DNA of 64,000 nt. It comes from an uncultured Prevotellaceae bacterium. Its GTDB lineage: Bacteria > Bacteroidota > Bacteroidia > Bacteroidales > Bacteroidaceae. Position 1 is the first letter of the stretch. Every line of letters starts with the position of its first letter. Positions 1-8,777 of this stretch are shown here, in pieces. The translations under genes and the position numbers were made by a program. The stretch is from positions 62,001-126,000 of the forward strand of contig ONDS01000003.1 of NCBI GenBank assembly GCA_900316685.1. The letters run 5' to 3'. The notes beneath the pieces were generated by a model. The model saw only the letters and a program-made list of their open reading frames with translations. It did no database searches and was not told where the DNA came from.

Positions 1-318
1 CTGGGCGGTTGCAGTGCCAAGCAGTCGGCCATACGCCAACTCACCAGCCTGAACAAAGAGCTGAAATACGACAGCGACGACTATACGCTTCGCGATTGGA
101 ACAACGCCTTGGGCGAGTTCAAGCAGGTGGTGGGCAAATTGGAGAAATGCGACCTCAGCAGCAGCGAGCGTACTGAAGTGCGGCGTATGGAAGGAGAGTG
201 TGTGGGTTATCTGGTCAAGGGAGCCGGCATGACAGCCGTGCGCACCGTCTTCAGCATCGGCAACGAGGTGAAAGCCGGTATCGAGGGATTGCTCGACGCC
301 ATCATCGGAGGAAGATAG
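1..318 (+). CDS. C-terminal part of a small putative lipoprotein (5' end outside window)
   Basis: The frame is open from base 1 to a TAG at 316-318 and gives 105 residues. The first visible residues (LGGCSAKQ) look like a lipobox, so only the initiator and part of the signal peptide are probably missing. The rest is charged and mostly helical (LTSLNKELKYDSDDY, then GEFKQVVGKLEKCD), with a hydrophobic, Gly-rich C-terminus. I do not recognise a family. The gene converges on the S8 protease, whose stop codon starts at the very next base. Inference: an outer-membrane-anchored lipoprotein of unknown role. Confidence 0.6.
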   Translation: MGGCSAKQSAIRQLTSLNKELKYDSDDYTLRDWNNALGEFKQVVGKLEKCDLSSSERTEVRRMEGECVGYLVKGAGMTAVRTVFSIGNEVKAGIEGLLDAIIGGR

Positions 319-2580
319 TCACCTACGGATGAGCGTGGAGCCCTTGATGGAGGCATCCTCAGTGGTCAGTTGCACGGCATAGACGCCCTTCGGCAACGAA
401 TGCAGGTCTACCTGCGCCCGCTCCTGTCCGCTGTCGACGACGGTGGACAGCACCTTCACCCCCGAGGTGGCGAACAACGCCACCTGCACCTGATGGGCAG
501 GTGGTGAATTGAAGGAGATGGTGAGCAGTCCCTCGTGCGACACGTCGAACCGCGCCTCTCGTGGTTGGTAGGAGTCGATTTCCTCTATGCCGGTGAGCGA
601 AAGCACATCCAGCAACCCCTTATACACATCTATCTCGCCGTAGCCATCCTTGTTGTTGGGATAGTCGGCCGAGGGGTCGATATGGCGCGATGTGCGTTGG
701 AGCACCCCTTTCACATCGTCGGGAGTGAGCCAAGGTTGCGCCTGCAACCAGAGCGCGATAGCCCCCGCCACGATGGGTGTGGCCATTGAGGTGCCCGTGT
801 CGGCGCCCCAAGGATAACGTCTCCCGTTGCTTTCCGTGAAGTGCACGATATCGTCAGGATCGTTATTCTCATAGTAATAGCTGCTATACGAAGACATCAC
901 GAAAGAGCCCGGAGCCATCACATCAGGCTTGACCCTTCCATCGAAGGTAGGCCCTATCGACGAATACTCGGCTCGTGCTCCCTTGCCCGGACCTATGGTG
1001 GTCTGCGGATATGTCTTGCTCTCCCCTCTCCAGTTGACATACGATGACCGTTGGGTGGTGGCTCCCACGCAGATGACGTTGGGTGCGCTACCCGGCGAAT
1101 GGATGCTGTAGACGCCTTTTTGCAGTCCAGTCATATCATACCATGTATGCAGGTAGCCGCTCCCTTTGTAATAATCCACTTCGGCACCCTCTCCCAGCAG
1201 TTCAATGGTGATATTCTCCACATCGCCCAGATACACCTTGACGGAGTCGCCCGGGTGTTCGGGATCGGGCATCTTCGCCACTGTAGAGATATACCCTTCG
1301 AGCACCTTTTCCGCCTCGTTGTAGCAATTGGGATAAGCCCTCACCGAGAGGTAATACGGCAGTTTGTCGGTTGTCAGCGTGTCGTTCCATTGCTGGTCGG
1401 GCGCCCCCATCACCTGATCGAGAGAAAACTCCTTGACGGCCACCACCGCCCCTTCGTCGTAGACGGTCATGCGCATGGAGAATGGCTGTTCGCTTTTCGC
1501 CGTGAAGGAAGCCGTGGTGCCGCTCGCCCTGACCCTGGCTCCCGCCCGCGGTTCATCTTTCGCCTTGTGGATGTAGGTCATGAAATGGCCGGTGTTGCCC
1601 GCCGAGGCCACCATGATATGCCCAGGCCCGAGCAATTGGTCGATATAGGAATAATAGAGGATATCGTCGCCCCTGAAATCCTGTCCGCTGCCCTCGCTGA
1701 ACGACACCACGCAGGGCAGTCCGCACTCGTCGGCATAGTCGAAGATATACTTGAATCCGAGCGCATCGGTGGCATAGGTATATTTGTAATAATCATCCGG
1801 GTTGATGAACTCCGCATCTTCGGTCACGGCATTGGCCACGATGCAGATATCGCTCTCGTAGGCCATGCCCCGATAGGGAGTGTCGGCACCGCTTCCCGCC
1901 AAAGTACCGAGGGTATGTGTGCCATGGGTCATGATCACGCCGTCGCGCGAGTGGCCCAATGCGCGTATGGCCTCCTCGCCTTGGTAGTCAGCCCCCACAT
2001 AGAGCACACTTTCCAAGGTGTCGGCGCTGAGCATGTCCCAGAATCGGCTGATGCGATATTGCGCCCCATCGGCACTGAAGAAATTGGGATGTTCGAGATC
2101 GAAGCCCACATCTTCGACGCCCACGACCACCCCTTGTCCTGTATATGCCTGGGGCAGCCCTTGACCTGCATACACGGGCAGTGCATTGACGGTGATGGCC
2201 GTAGTGTCCATGAGCAGGTGGTGGCTCCTGTTGGCCTCTATGCGGCTGACGGCAGGTTCGTCGGCCAGCGTCTGTAAGCGGTTGAGCGGTATCGACGCTA
2301 TATAGATATCCCCTTGCCTGTCGAGCATGCGTGCCCCTTGCGAGGCGAGCACCTGTTCACCATCACCTTCGATGCGTACGAAGGCACAAAGCTCGGGTAC
2401 ATGGCCATTGGATGAGATGCGGGCGGGATGCCCTCCCCTGCCCCCACCTTCATGCGAGGTCTGTTCCTGACACACTTGCCATACCCACGCAGACATTTTC
2501 CGGTGGTTGGTCTGGGCGCAGACCATGGAAACGAGCGACAGGCAAAAAAGGAGTAATATCGTTTTTTTCATCATCACCAT
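319..2580 (-). CDS. Secreted S8 (subtilisin-like) serine protease with T9SS C-terminal sorting domain
   Basis: 753 residues. An N-terminal signal peptide ends near SMVCAQ. The subtilase triad is visible as Asp157 (VGVEDVGFD), His219 (THGTHTLGTLAG) and Ser598 (GTSMATP). The region between His and Ser is long and contains a beta-rich insertion, as in other Bacteroidetes S8 enzymes. The last 75 residues form a small beta domain ending GVYAVQL...GSTLIRR, typical of type A sorting domains of the type IX secretion system. The protein is therefore expected to cross the outer membrane and be surface-bound or released. Start: ATG GTG ATG ATG AAA allows 2580, 2574 or 2571. A -7 element at 2591-2598 fits any of them. 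Substrate is unknown; peptide foraging is plausible. Confidence 0.9.
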   Translation of the reverse strand: MVMMKKTILLLFCLSLVSMVCAQTNHRKMSAWVWQVCQEQTSHEGGGRGGHPARISSNGHVPELCAFVRIEGDGEQVLASQGARMLDRQGDIYIASIPLNRLQTLADEPAVSRIEANRSHHLLMDTTAITVNALPVYAGQGLPQAYTGQGVVVGVEDVGFDLEHPNFFSADGAQYRISRFWDMLSADTLESVLYVGADYQGEEAIRALGHSRDGVIMTHGTHTLGTLAGSGADTPYRGMAYESDICIVANAVTEDAEFINPDDYYKYTYATDALGFKYIFDYADECGLPCVVSFSEGSGQDFRGDDILYYSYIDQLLGPGHIMVASAGNTGHFMTYIHKAKDEPRAGARVRASGTTASFTAKSEQPFSMRMTVYDEGAVVAVKEFSLDQVMGAPDQQWNDTLTTDKLPYYLSVRAYPNCYNEAEKVLEGYISTVAKMPDPEHPGDSVKVYLGDVENITIELLGEGAEVDYYKGSGYLHTWYDMTGLQKGVYSIHSPGSAPNVICVGATTQRSSYVNWRGESKTYPQTTIGPGKGARAEYSSIGPTFDGRVKPDVMAPGSFVMSSYSSYYYENNDPDDIVHFTESNGRRYPWGADTGTSMATPIVAGAIALWLQAQPWLTPDDVKGVLQRTSRHIDPSADYPNNKDGYGEIDVYKGLLDVLSLTGIEEIDSYQPREARFDVSHEGLLTISFNSPPAHQVQVALFATSGVKVLSTVVDSGQERAQVDLHSLPKGVYAVQLTTEDASIKGSTLIRR

Positions 2581-2590
2581 ATATCGGTGG

Positions 2591-2598
2591 CAAAAATA
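2591..2598 (-). promoter_or_regulatory. -7 element of the S8 protease promoter
   Basis: The minus strand reads TATTTTTG, matching the Bacteroidetes consensus TAnnTTTG. It ends 10 bases before the first possible start codon. No good TTG lies 19-21 bases upstream, so only the -7 half is convincing. Confidence 0.5.
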
Positions 2599-2630
2599 AG
2601 CAAAAAAAACGACAATCCGCTCCCATCAGG

Positions 2631-2668
2631 CAAAAAAAGAATCGGGTGGACGCATCCACCCGATTTTC
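2631..2668. terminator. Rho-independent terminator after tnaA (minus strand)
   Basis: AATCGGGTGGA (2640-2650) pairs perfectly with TCCACCCGATT (2655-2665) around a 4-base loop. Read on the minus strand, the stem is followed by CTTTTTTTG, so it should terminate tnaA transcripts before the S8 gene. On the plus strand only a short T run follows. Confidence 0.8.
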
Positions 2669-2724
2669 TGAACAGCATAACCTCTCTACTCCTATTCCTT
2701 TTTGCTGTCCAATATGATTACGTT

Positions 2725-2829
2725 GAGGGTTGAGGGTAATCTCTAACCCCTTGCATAGGGCAGACATGAAGTCAGCCCCTACACGTGGGGTAATCTCTTG
2801 CCCCTTGCTCCCTGCTCCTTGCCCCTTGC
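2725..2829. repeat. Intergenic low-complexity repeats (GGGTTGAGGG and CTTGCCCCTTGCTCC types)
   Basis: The gap after the tnaA stop holds GGTTGAGGGTTGAGGGT, then repeated CTTGCCCCTTGCTCC units that run up to the stop codon. The latter is the reverse complement of the AGCAAGGGGCAAGG family found after several other genes here. No gene is visible. Confidence 0.7.
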
Positions 2830-4203
2830 TTACAACCTGCGCAGTTGCACGGTGAAATGGCGCATGAGTGGAGCCTCCCACTCTATGGCGACACCACGTG
2901 TCACCTGTTCGCGTCGGTCGTACACATTTTTCAGCGCTGCGGCAATCACATCCATGTGATTGTCGGTATACACACGACGCGGTATGGCCAAGCGCAAGAG
3001 GTCGAGACCGCCGAAGCGGTTTTCGCGTGTCACGGGATCGCGGTCGGCAAGCATATAGCCTATCTCGCAAGCCCTTACACCTGCTTCGAGATAGAGCTCA
3101 CAGGTGAGCGTCTGCGCCGGGAACTCCTCCTTGGGCACATGGGTGAGCACCTTGTCGGCATCGACGAAGATGGCATGTCCACCGGCTGGTCGTTGGTAGG
3201 GAATGCCATACTCATCGAGGCGAGCCGCTAAGTGGCGCACTTGCTGTATGCGCGTATCGAGCATGTCGAACTCCGTGTTCTCGTCCAGTCCCTGAGCGAT
3301 GGCGTTGAGGTCGCGTCCGTTGAGTCCACCATAGGTCACGTATCCTTCGAAAGGTATGCAGAAGCCTTTCGCTCCCTCATACCACTCCTTCCTGCGCGTG
3401 GCGATGAAGCCACCCATATTGACCACGGCATCCTTCTTCGCCGACATGGTGGCGGCATCGGCCTCGGCGAACATCTCCAGAGCGATCTCCTTGATGGTCT
3501 TGTCGGCATAGCCCTCCTCTCGTGTCTTGATGAAGTAAGCGTTTTCGGCGAAACGTGCCGAGTCCATGACCACGGGCACCCCATAGCGGTGGCAGAGTTG
3601 GCATGTCTCCTTGATATTCGCCATACTTACGGGTTGTCCACCCACCGTGTTGTTGGTGACGGTTAGTACCATGAACGGCACCTTGCCCTTATTGTCGACA
3701 AGTACCTTCTCGAGTTTCTCTAACGACACATTGCCCTTGAAGGGCACTTCAAGCTGGGTGTCATGCGCCTCGTCGCAGGTCACGTCGATGGCTTTGGCCT
3801 TGCGCGCCTCGATATGTCCCTTGGTGGTGTCGAAATGGGCATTGCCCGGCACCACATCACCCTCTTTGACGAGGAGCGAGAAGAGCACATTCTCCGCTGC
3901 CCTTCCTTGGTGTGTGGGTATGACATAGGGCATACCGAAGATGGTCTGCACCATGTGTTCGAAACGATAGAACGAGGTGGCTCCGGCATAGCTCTCATCG
4001 CCAAGCATCATGGCCGCCCATTGTCGGTCGGACATGGCTCCTGTGCCTGAGTCGGTGAGCAGGTCGATATACACCTGCTCGCTCTTGAGTTGAAAAACAT
4101 TGTAATGAGCCTCTTGGAGCCATTTTTCGCGTTCTTCGCGCGTACTTTTCCGAATAGGCTCCACCATCTTGATTTTCCAAGATTCGGCGAAAGGTAATTC
4201 CAT
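2830..4203 (-). CDS. tnaA: Tryptophanase (tryptophan indole-lyase)
   Basis: 457 residues, full length for the beta-eliminating lyase family. The enzyme is PLP-dependent and cleaves L-tryptophan to indole, pyruvate and ammonia in the cytoplasm. Visible signatures are IDLLTDSGTGAMSD near residue 46, PTHQGRAAEN (96-105), MDSARFAENAYFIK (213-226) and the PLP lysine motif MSAKKDAVVNMGG with Lys257. The C-terminus (LLRLAIPRRVYTDNHMDV) also matches. Tyrosine phenol-lyase is close in sequence, but DSARFAENAYFIK and SAKKDA are the tryptophanase forms, so tnaA is the better call. The gene stands alone behind a leader of about 220 bases with a candidate leader peptide and terminator, suggesting attenuation control. 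Confidence 0.93.
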   Translation of the reverse strand: MELPFAESWKIKMVEPIRKSTREEREKWLQEAHYNVFQLKSEQVYIDLLTDSGTGAMSDRQWAAMMLGDESYAGATSFYRFEHMVQTIFGMPYVIPTHQGRAAENVLFSLLVKEGDVVPGNAHFDTTKGHIEARKAKAIDVTCDEAHDTQLEVPFKGNVSLEKLEKVLVDNKGKVPFMVLTVTNNTVGGQPVSMANIKETCQLCHRYGVPVVMDSARFAENAYFIKTREEGYADKTIKEIALEMFAEADAATMSAKKDAVVNMGGFIATRRKEWYEGAKGFCIPFEGYVTYGGLNGRDLNAIAQGLDENTEFDMLDTRIQQVRHLAARLDEYGIPYQRPAGGHAIFVDADKVLTHVPKEEFPAQTLTCELYLEAGVRACEIGYMLADRDPVTRENRFGGLDLLRLAIPRRVYTDNHMDVIAAALKNVYDRREQVTRGVAIEWEAPLMRHFTVQLRRL

Positions 4204-4258
4204 AGTTAAAAAATTAGGTTAACGTTGATAAAGGTCGGATGTATTGTGTTTTCCTTAT

Positions 4259-4291
4259 AAAAAAAGATAGTGGCCACCTCACGGTGGTATC
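4259..4291 (-). terminator. Candidate attenuator terminator in the tnaA leader
   Basis: On the minus strand CCACC (4287-4283) pairs with GGTGG (4278-4274) around a GTGA loop. Flanking GATA and TATC can extend the stem across a 4-base bulge, and seven U residues follow (4265-4259). It lies inside the leader, downstream of the small ORF 4301-4372 and 55 bases before the tnaA start, so it would end transcription before tnaA unless prevented. Confidence 0.6.
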
Positions 4292-4300
4292 ACGGCAAGT

Positions 4301-4372
4301 TTATCCACATAAATGATCCCTATCCTTGATGAAAAGGAACCGTACGGTCAAAATAGGTTTATTGTTTTCCAT
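4301..4372 (-). CDS. Candidate 23-residue leader peptide upstream of tnaA
   Basis: ATG at 4372 opens a 23-codon ORF ending in TAA at 4303-4301. It begins MENNKPILTVRF and ends DRDHLCG. It lies within the transcribed leader predicted from the promoter at 4433-4464, and its stop codon is 9 bases before the terminator hairpin. The position resembles tnaC of enterobacteria, where a ribosome stalled at the stop codon controls tnaA. This peptide contains no tryptophan and has no convincing similarity to TnaC, so a leader-peptide role is inference from position only. Confidence 0.4.
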   Translation of the reverse strand: MENNKPILTVRFLFIKDRDHLCG

Positions 4373-4432
4373 CTTATGATTTAAAAGGTTTCCGGATTTC
4401 CGCTTTGTCGACAAACAATCCTTATTCGTTTG

Positions 4433-4464
4433 CAAAAATAACGATAAAAAATCATAATTGCAAA
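4433..4464 (-). promoter_or_regulatory. tnaA promoter
   Basis: Minus strand TTTG (4464-4461), a 20-base spacer, then TATTTTTG (4440-4433). This is an excellent Bacteroidetes promoter. Transcription should start near 4427, giving a leader of about 220 bases. Confidence 0.75.
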
Positions 4465-4641
4465 TTTAAAGATTAATTTTTTCAATTCATCCAATGAAAA
4501 GAACGAGAAAAACAAGTCCCATCTTCATCTGCTTTTAGCTGCAAATAGACTGAATCCATTCACGACAATAGGATAATCAGGAAGAAAAGGACTTTTCGGA
4601 GCCAACTTTTCATTCCCAAGCGAAAAGAATCCTCTTTTCGC

Positions 4642-4672
4642 TTGCATTTTTCTCACTTATTTCGTAAGTTTG
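4642..4672 (+). promoter_or_regulatory. Promoter of the DUF3298-like lipoprotein gene
   Basis: TTG at 4642-4644, a 20-base spacer, then TAAGTTTG at 4665-4672. The start codon at 4678 follows after only five bases, so the transcript may be leaderless. Confidence 0.7.
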
Positions 4673-4677
4673 CAAGG

Positions 4678-5472
4678 ATGAATCGCAAGAGATGGATGAT
4701 AATAGCAGCGGTGCTGTGCGTGACGATGGCAGGATGCTCGAAACGGCAGCAGGCAGAGACAGCGGGCGAGATGGCTGTCGCCGCCGACACACTTCGCACG
4801 GAGAGCTTATACCAGCAACAGGAAAACGCCTTCGGCCATTGCGAGCTGACAGTGGATTGGCCTATGTCGGGAGGACGCCAGTTGGTGGATGCCCTACGGG
4901 AATATATCGTCACCTCGCTCTTCGAGGGAGGTTACAGCAGTCTGCCTGACGACCCCGACTCGCTGGTAGCACTTTGGTGCCAACGCAAATTGGCTTCCTT
5001 TGAGAAATCACTGACAGACATGAAGATCAGCGTGCAGAGCAGCGACGAGGCCCCAGAAGAAGGCATGAAGGTGCTGAAGGCATGGGAGAACGACCAACTG
5101 GTGACCTACGAAGTGAGTGGTTTCTCCTACTTCACAGGTGGTGGACGCGGCACCTTCGGCACTCGTGGTGCCACCTTCCGCAAGCGCGATGGTCACCGCT
5201 ACGGCAAGGAGATACTCACGCATACCGACGACCACCTGCATGAACTGATGCTCCAGGGGCTGATGCGTTTTTTCGAGGTGAGTGACCTGGAAGGTCTGAA
5301 ACAGAAACTGACCATCGCCCCGGACATGTTGCCTATGCCCACCTATCCCCCCTACCTGATGGCCGATGGCTTGCGGTTCCAATACAACGTGTACGACATC
5401 TGCCGATTCGACGATGGCGACCCGTGGTTCTCCATCGATTGGGAAGATATTGAGGGGTATCTGAATCTTTAA
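4678..5472 (+). CDS. DUF3298/RsiV-like lipoprotein
   Basis: 264 residues. The signal peptide has a clear lipobox (VTMAGCSKR). The middle has YEVSGFSYFTGGGRGTFG, and the C-terminus has YLMADGLRFQYNVYDICRF, ending in SIDWEDIEGYLNL. These are the features of DUF3298-type domains, which are also found in the anti-sigma factor RsiV and in many Bacteroidetes lipoproteins. The ATG at 4678 is chosen over an upstream in-frame ATG (4642) because the promoter -7 element lies between them. Function is unknown; it stands just before the CHAT gene in the same direction. Confidence 0.75.
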   Translation: MNRKRWMIIAAVLCVTMAGCSKRQQAETAGEMAVAADTLRTESLYQQQENAFGHCELTVDWPMSGGRQLVDALREYIVTSLFEGGYSSLPDDPDSLVALWCQRKLASFEKSLTDMKISVQSSDEAPEEGMKVLKAWENDQLVTYEVSGFSYFTGGGRGTFGTRGATFRKRDGHRYGKEILTHTDDHLHELMLQGLMRFFEVSDLEGLKQKLTIAPDMLPMPTYPPYLMADGLRFQYNVYDICRFDDGDPWFSIDWEDIEGYLNL

Positions 5473-5473
5473 A

Positions 5474-5531
5474 GTGGTGAGGGGTGAGAGGTGAGAGGTG
5501 AGGGGTGAGAGGTGAGGGGTGAGAGGTGAGA
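5474..5531. repeat. GTGAGGGGTGAGAG tandem repeat
   Basis: About four imperfect copies of GGTGAGGGGTGAGA (14 bases, itself a doubled heptamer) begin one base after the stop codon. The same family occurs at about 17216, 29668, 32938 and 40720. Confidence 0.85.
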
Positions 5532-5621
5532 GAATAGTCCACTGGCTGTTTTTCCCCTTGATTCTTTATTCAATATTCATTATTCAATATTCTTTACAAA
5601 AAAAGAAAAAAAACTGAACGA

Positions 5622-8600
5622 ATGAGAAAGATATTATTCCTTATAATAATATGCGTATATGCCGGGGGACTTCATGCACAGGAAGAAGCATTCATGCAGG
5701 AAATCAACCAGGCATTGGCGGCGGCACAGGAGAAAGACTGGAAAACGGCGGTAGAACATACGCGGACGGCACTTAGGCAGACTTCCCTTCCCGAGGTGAA
5801 AGAACAATATACCTGTATCCTGGCACAATTCCTGACCTTGCAGTCCAGCGACGAGTGGACCGCCAACGACAGCGTCAGCGCCTTCGCCCACAGCGAAGAA
5901 GCCGCCCAGCTCTGCCCGGGCGATGAGTTGGTGCAACTGCACTGGCAGATGCAGCATTACTCCAAAAGCATCCAGATCAAGGAAACAGCAGGCGAGCAGG
6001 CACAGGAGACTTACCTGACAAAAGCCATCGACAAGGCCCGACAGTTAGGTGTGGCCGACAACCACTTGCGGGGAGCTCTCTCGCTCATCTACATCAGTTA
6101 CGGCCAGTCGGAGCGGGAGACAAAAGGATTCGAGGCCGCCATCAACCAGTTTGAAAGAGCTATCGCCGTATCCGACAAGGGCACAAAGGAATGCGCCCTG
6201 GCAGAGTCGAGCTTGGGAGGGACCTACTCGTCGTGGGCACAAGACATGGACATCCGCACCAACCAATACGAGCGGATTCTGGAACTGAGCCAACTGGCCC
6301 AGGAACATTACTTAGCCGGCGGCCACCGCGACCGCGCCATCAAGGAATATACACGTCAGGCACAGACCCTGACGAAGTCGGGGCGTTACAATGATGCCGT
6401 AAACCTCATGGAGGGAGCCCTGCAACTCTGTGCCGGCGACACCACCCTGCTGCGCCCTCGGGCCGAGTTGCTCTCTGCCCTTGGCGACATGCAGGTAGAG
6501 CATGAGGAATACCAACAGGGGCTGGCCCACTTGGAAGAGGCCTACCAACTTTTCGAACAGGAGGGTGATGGTCTGCGGTGCGCCAGCGTGGCGATGAAGC
6601 TGAACAACATCTATACCTACCAAATCCAAGACAGTGATAAGGCCGAATTTTGGATGGCCCGTCGTGCCGAGGGACTGCGCGATAACGACGACATCGCCAT
6701 ACCCGTATCGTGGCTGGAGCTAATGCCCGACTACAAGAAAGGCATGGAGGCGATATACAAGGAAAGAAAGCCCGATGATGGATTGCGCATCGCCCTGTCG
6801 CTCATCGCCCGTGCCAATGCGCTCCCCGAGTTCCCTCAGGAAAAGAAAGCCGACTTCCACACCTTGGCAGGAGTAGCCTTGCTGAAGAAGGGAACTCCCA
6901 AGGAGGCGGCGTTACAGTTCCAACGGAGCATCGCCCTGTTAGAAGAATCAGGCACCGCTGGCGAAGGCGACCTACCCACGGTCTGGGAATATCTCGGTGG
7001 CAGCTACTACCAACAAGGTCTAAAGGAAGAGGCCGTGCGCTGCGCCTCCATGGCCGTGGCCACAGCCGAGCACCATTACGGCCCCACGCACACCACGACG
7101 CTCGATGCCTACAGCCAGCGCGCCAACCTCAACGGATTTGCGGGTCATGGCGAGGCGGCAGCGCGCGACATCGCCCATTGCTTCGAGATGATCCGCGAGA
7201 ACGTGATGCGCAACTTCGTCTTCTTGACCAAGGAGGAGCGCGCCGCTTATTGGAATGCCAACCGCCCCACCATCGCCGTCATGCCCGCCTTCGCCCATAG
7301 GTTGGGATTGCACGACGGTCCCTTCGTCACCACCCTCTACAACCAGCAGTTGCTATCCAAAGGTCTGCTGCTCTCGGCGGAGAGCGCACTGCAACGCACC
7401 ATCGACGCTTCGCCCTCGCTACGCGCCACCTACGACGAGATACACGCCCTGAAGGCGAAGGCCTTAAACCCGCAGACGAGTGCCGCCGATGCCGTGGCCG
7501 CCACCTTAGATGCCTCGCGCAAGGAACGCGAGATGGGACAGGCGGCCTCGTCGATGGACCAATACCTGAACTTCCTCGAAGTAAAAGCCAGCGATGTGCG
7601 CGACCACCTGAAAGAAGGAGAAGCCGCCGTAGAGTTGCTCGACTACCGCGTGGGCAAGGACAGCGTGATGTATGCCGCCCTCGTGTTATGCCCTGGATGG
7701 AAAGAGGCGAGGATGGTGCCACTGTTCGAGCAACGGGCTCTCGAAGGATGTATGAGTCCAGACTTTTACACCGATAGTGCCAAGACCCGGATGGTGTGGC
7801 AACCGCTGATGGACATCTTGGGCCACGAGGTGCAGACCATCTATTTCGCCCCAAGCGGTCTGTTACATCAAGTGGCCATAGAATGGATGTGCGACGAGAC
7901 AGGCAAGCCGATGAGCGAGCGTTACCAGCTCCATCGCCTGTCGTCGACCCGTTGGCTCGCCCTCCCCCGTGAACAAGGCGACAACCATACGGCAGTGCTC
8001 TTTGGCGGCATCGACTACAGCGGCTATTCAGGCAGCGGTGTGACCACCTACACGCGAGGGGCCAAGACGGGAGTTCCCGCCCTGCCCTATACCGCCAAGG
8101 AGGTGGCCGACATCGCCACCGCACTACGGTCCACGTTCCAAGTGCAACTACGCGAGGCGGCAGAAGGCAGCGAAGCCAACATGAAGGCACTGTCGGCCCA
8201 TGCCCCATCGGTGCTCCATATCGCCACGCATGGTTTCTTCATCGACAACCCCGCCAAGATACCCACCACCCTAAAGGGTTCGTTGGGTCTGACGGGCCAA
8301 GAGACCGACGAGGAGCAATCACTGAAGATGAGCGGCCTGATTTTCGCCAAGTCGGGTACCGACGGCATCGCCACCGCCGCCGAACTGGCCGACTACGACC
8401 TTAGTAGCACCGACCTGGTGGTGCTCTCGGCCTGTGAAACAGGATTGGGCGTGTTGAACACCGATGGTGTGTTCGGCCTGCAGCGCGGTTTCAAGAAAGC
8501 CGGCGTGGGGAGCATCGTCATGAGCCTGTGGAAGGTGGACGACGAGGCCACCCAACGCATGATGACCCTGTTCTATGGCCACTGGCTTCGTCACGGCGAC

Positions 8601-8690
8601 AAGCGGAAAGCATTCTTGGAGGCACAACGCACCATCCGCTCCGAATATCCCGACCCCAGGTATTGGGCAGCCTTTATCCTGTTGGATTAA
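5622..8690 (+). CDS. Secreted TPR protein with C-terminal CHAT (caspase-like) domain
   Basis: 1022 residues. A signal peptide (MRKILFLIIICVYAGGLHAQ) is followed by a long alpha-helical TPR-type solenoid to about residue 640. A C-terminal CHAT domain carries the cysteine-protease dyad His870 (VLHIATHGFF) and Cys938 (LSACETGLG). It ends RSEYPDPRYWAAFILLD, as is usual for CHAT. The family belongs to the caspase/gingipain clan, and TPR repeats usually act as sensor or partner platforms. Export across the inner membrane is predicted, so a periplasmic or surface protease is implied rather than a cytoplasmic one. It follows a DUF3298 lipoprotein and precedes an M15 peptidase. Substrate is unknown. 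Confidence 0.88.
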   Translation: MRKILFLIIICVYAGGLHAQEEAFMQEINQALAAAQEKDWKTAVEHTRTALRQTSLPEVKEQYTCILAQFLTLQSSDEWTANDSVSAFAHSEEAAQLCPGDELVQLHWQMQHYSKSIQIKETAGEQAQETYLTKAIDKARQLGVADNHLRGALSLIYISYGQSERETKGFEAAINQFERAIAVSDKGTKECALAESSLGGTYSSWAQDMDIRTNQYERILELSQLAQEHYLAGGHRDRAIKEYTRQAQTLTKSGRYNDAVNLMEGALQLCAGDTTLLRPRAELLSALGDMQVEHEEYQQGLAHLEEAYQLFEQEGDGLRCASVAMKLNNIYTYQIQDSDKAEFWMARRAEGLRDNDDIAIPVSWLELMPDYKKGMEAIYKERKPDDGLRIALSLIARANALPEFPQEKKADFHTLAGVALLKKGTPKEAALQFQRSIALLEESGTAGEGDLPTVWEYLGGSYYQQGLKEEAVRCASMAVATAEHHYGPTHTTTLDAYSQRANLNGFAGHGEAAARDIAHCFEMIRENVMRNFVFLTKEERAAYWNANRPTIAVMPAFAHRLGLHDGPFVTTLYNQQLLSKGLLLSAESALQRTIDASPSLRATYDEIHALKAKALNPQTSAADAVAATLDASRKEREMGQAASSMDQYLNFLEVKASDVRDHLKEGEAAVELLDYRVGKDSVMYAALVLCPGWKEARMVPLFEQRALEGCMSPDFYTDSAKTRMVWQPLMDILGHEVQTIYFAPSGLLHQVAIEWMCDETGKPMSERYQLHRLSSTRWLALPREQGDNHTAVLFGGIDYSGYSGSGVTTYTRGAKTGVPALPYTAKEVADIATALRSTFQVQLREAAEGSEANMKALSAHAPSVLHIATHGFFIDNPAKIPTTLKGSLGLTGQETDEEQSLKMSGLIFAKSGTDGIATAAELADYDLSSTDLVVLSACETGLGVLNTDGVFGLQRGFKKAGVGSIVMSLWKVDDEATQRMMTLFYGHWLRHGDKRKAFLEAQRTIRSEYPDPRYWAAFILLD

Positions 8691-8762
8691 GAAATTAGTA
8701 CGTCGGAATGGTCGGGAAATCAAAAAAACAGGAAAAACCATGTTTTTTACAGAAATAATTTG

Positions 8763-8770
8763 TATATTTG
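8763..8770 (+). promoter_or_regulatory. -7 element before the M15 peptidase
   Basis: TATATTTG ends seven bases before the ATG at 8778. No TTG sits at the usual distance upstream. A leaderless or near-leaderless transcript is expected if it is active. Confidence 0.5.
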
Positions 8771-8777
8771 TAGCGAA

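Noticed and set aside
1051..2277. A 408-codon plus-strand open frame
   Set aside because: Antisense to the S8 protease, whose catalytic motifs are clear; it has no recognisable protein features.
2450..3070. A 206-codon minus-strand frame joining the tnaA end and the S8 start
   Set aside because: It crosses the terminator and repeats and overlaps two well-supported genes in another frame.
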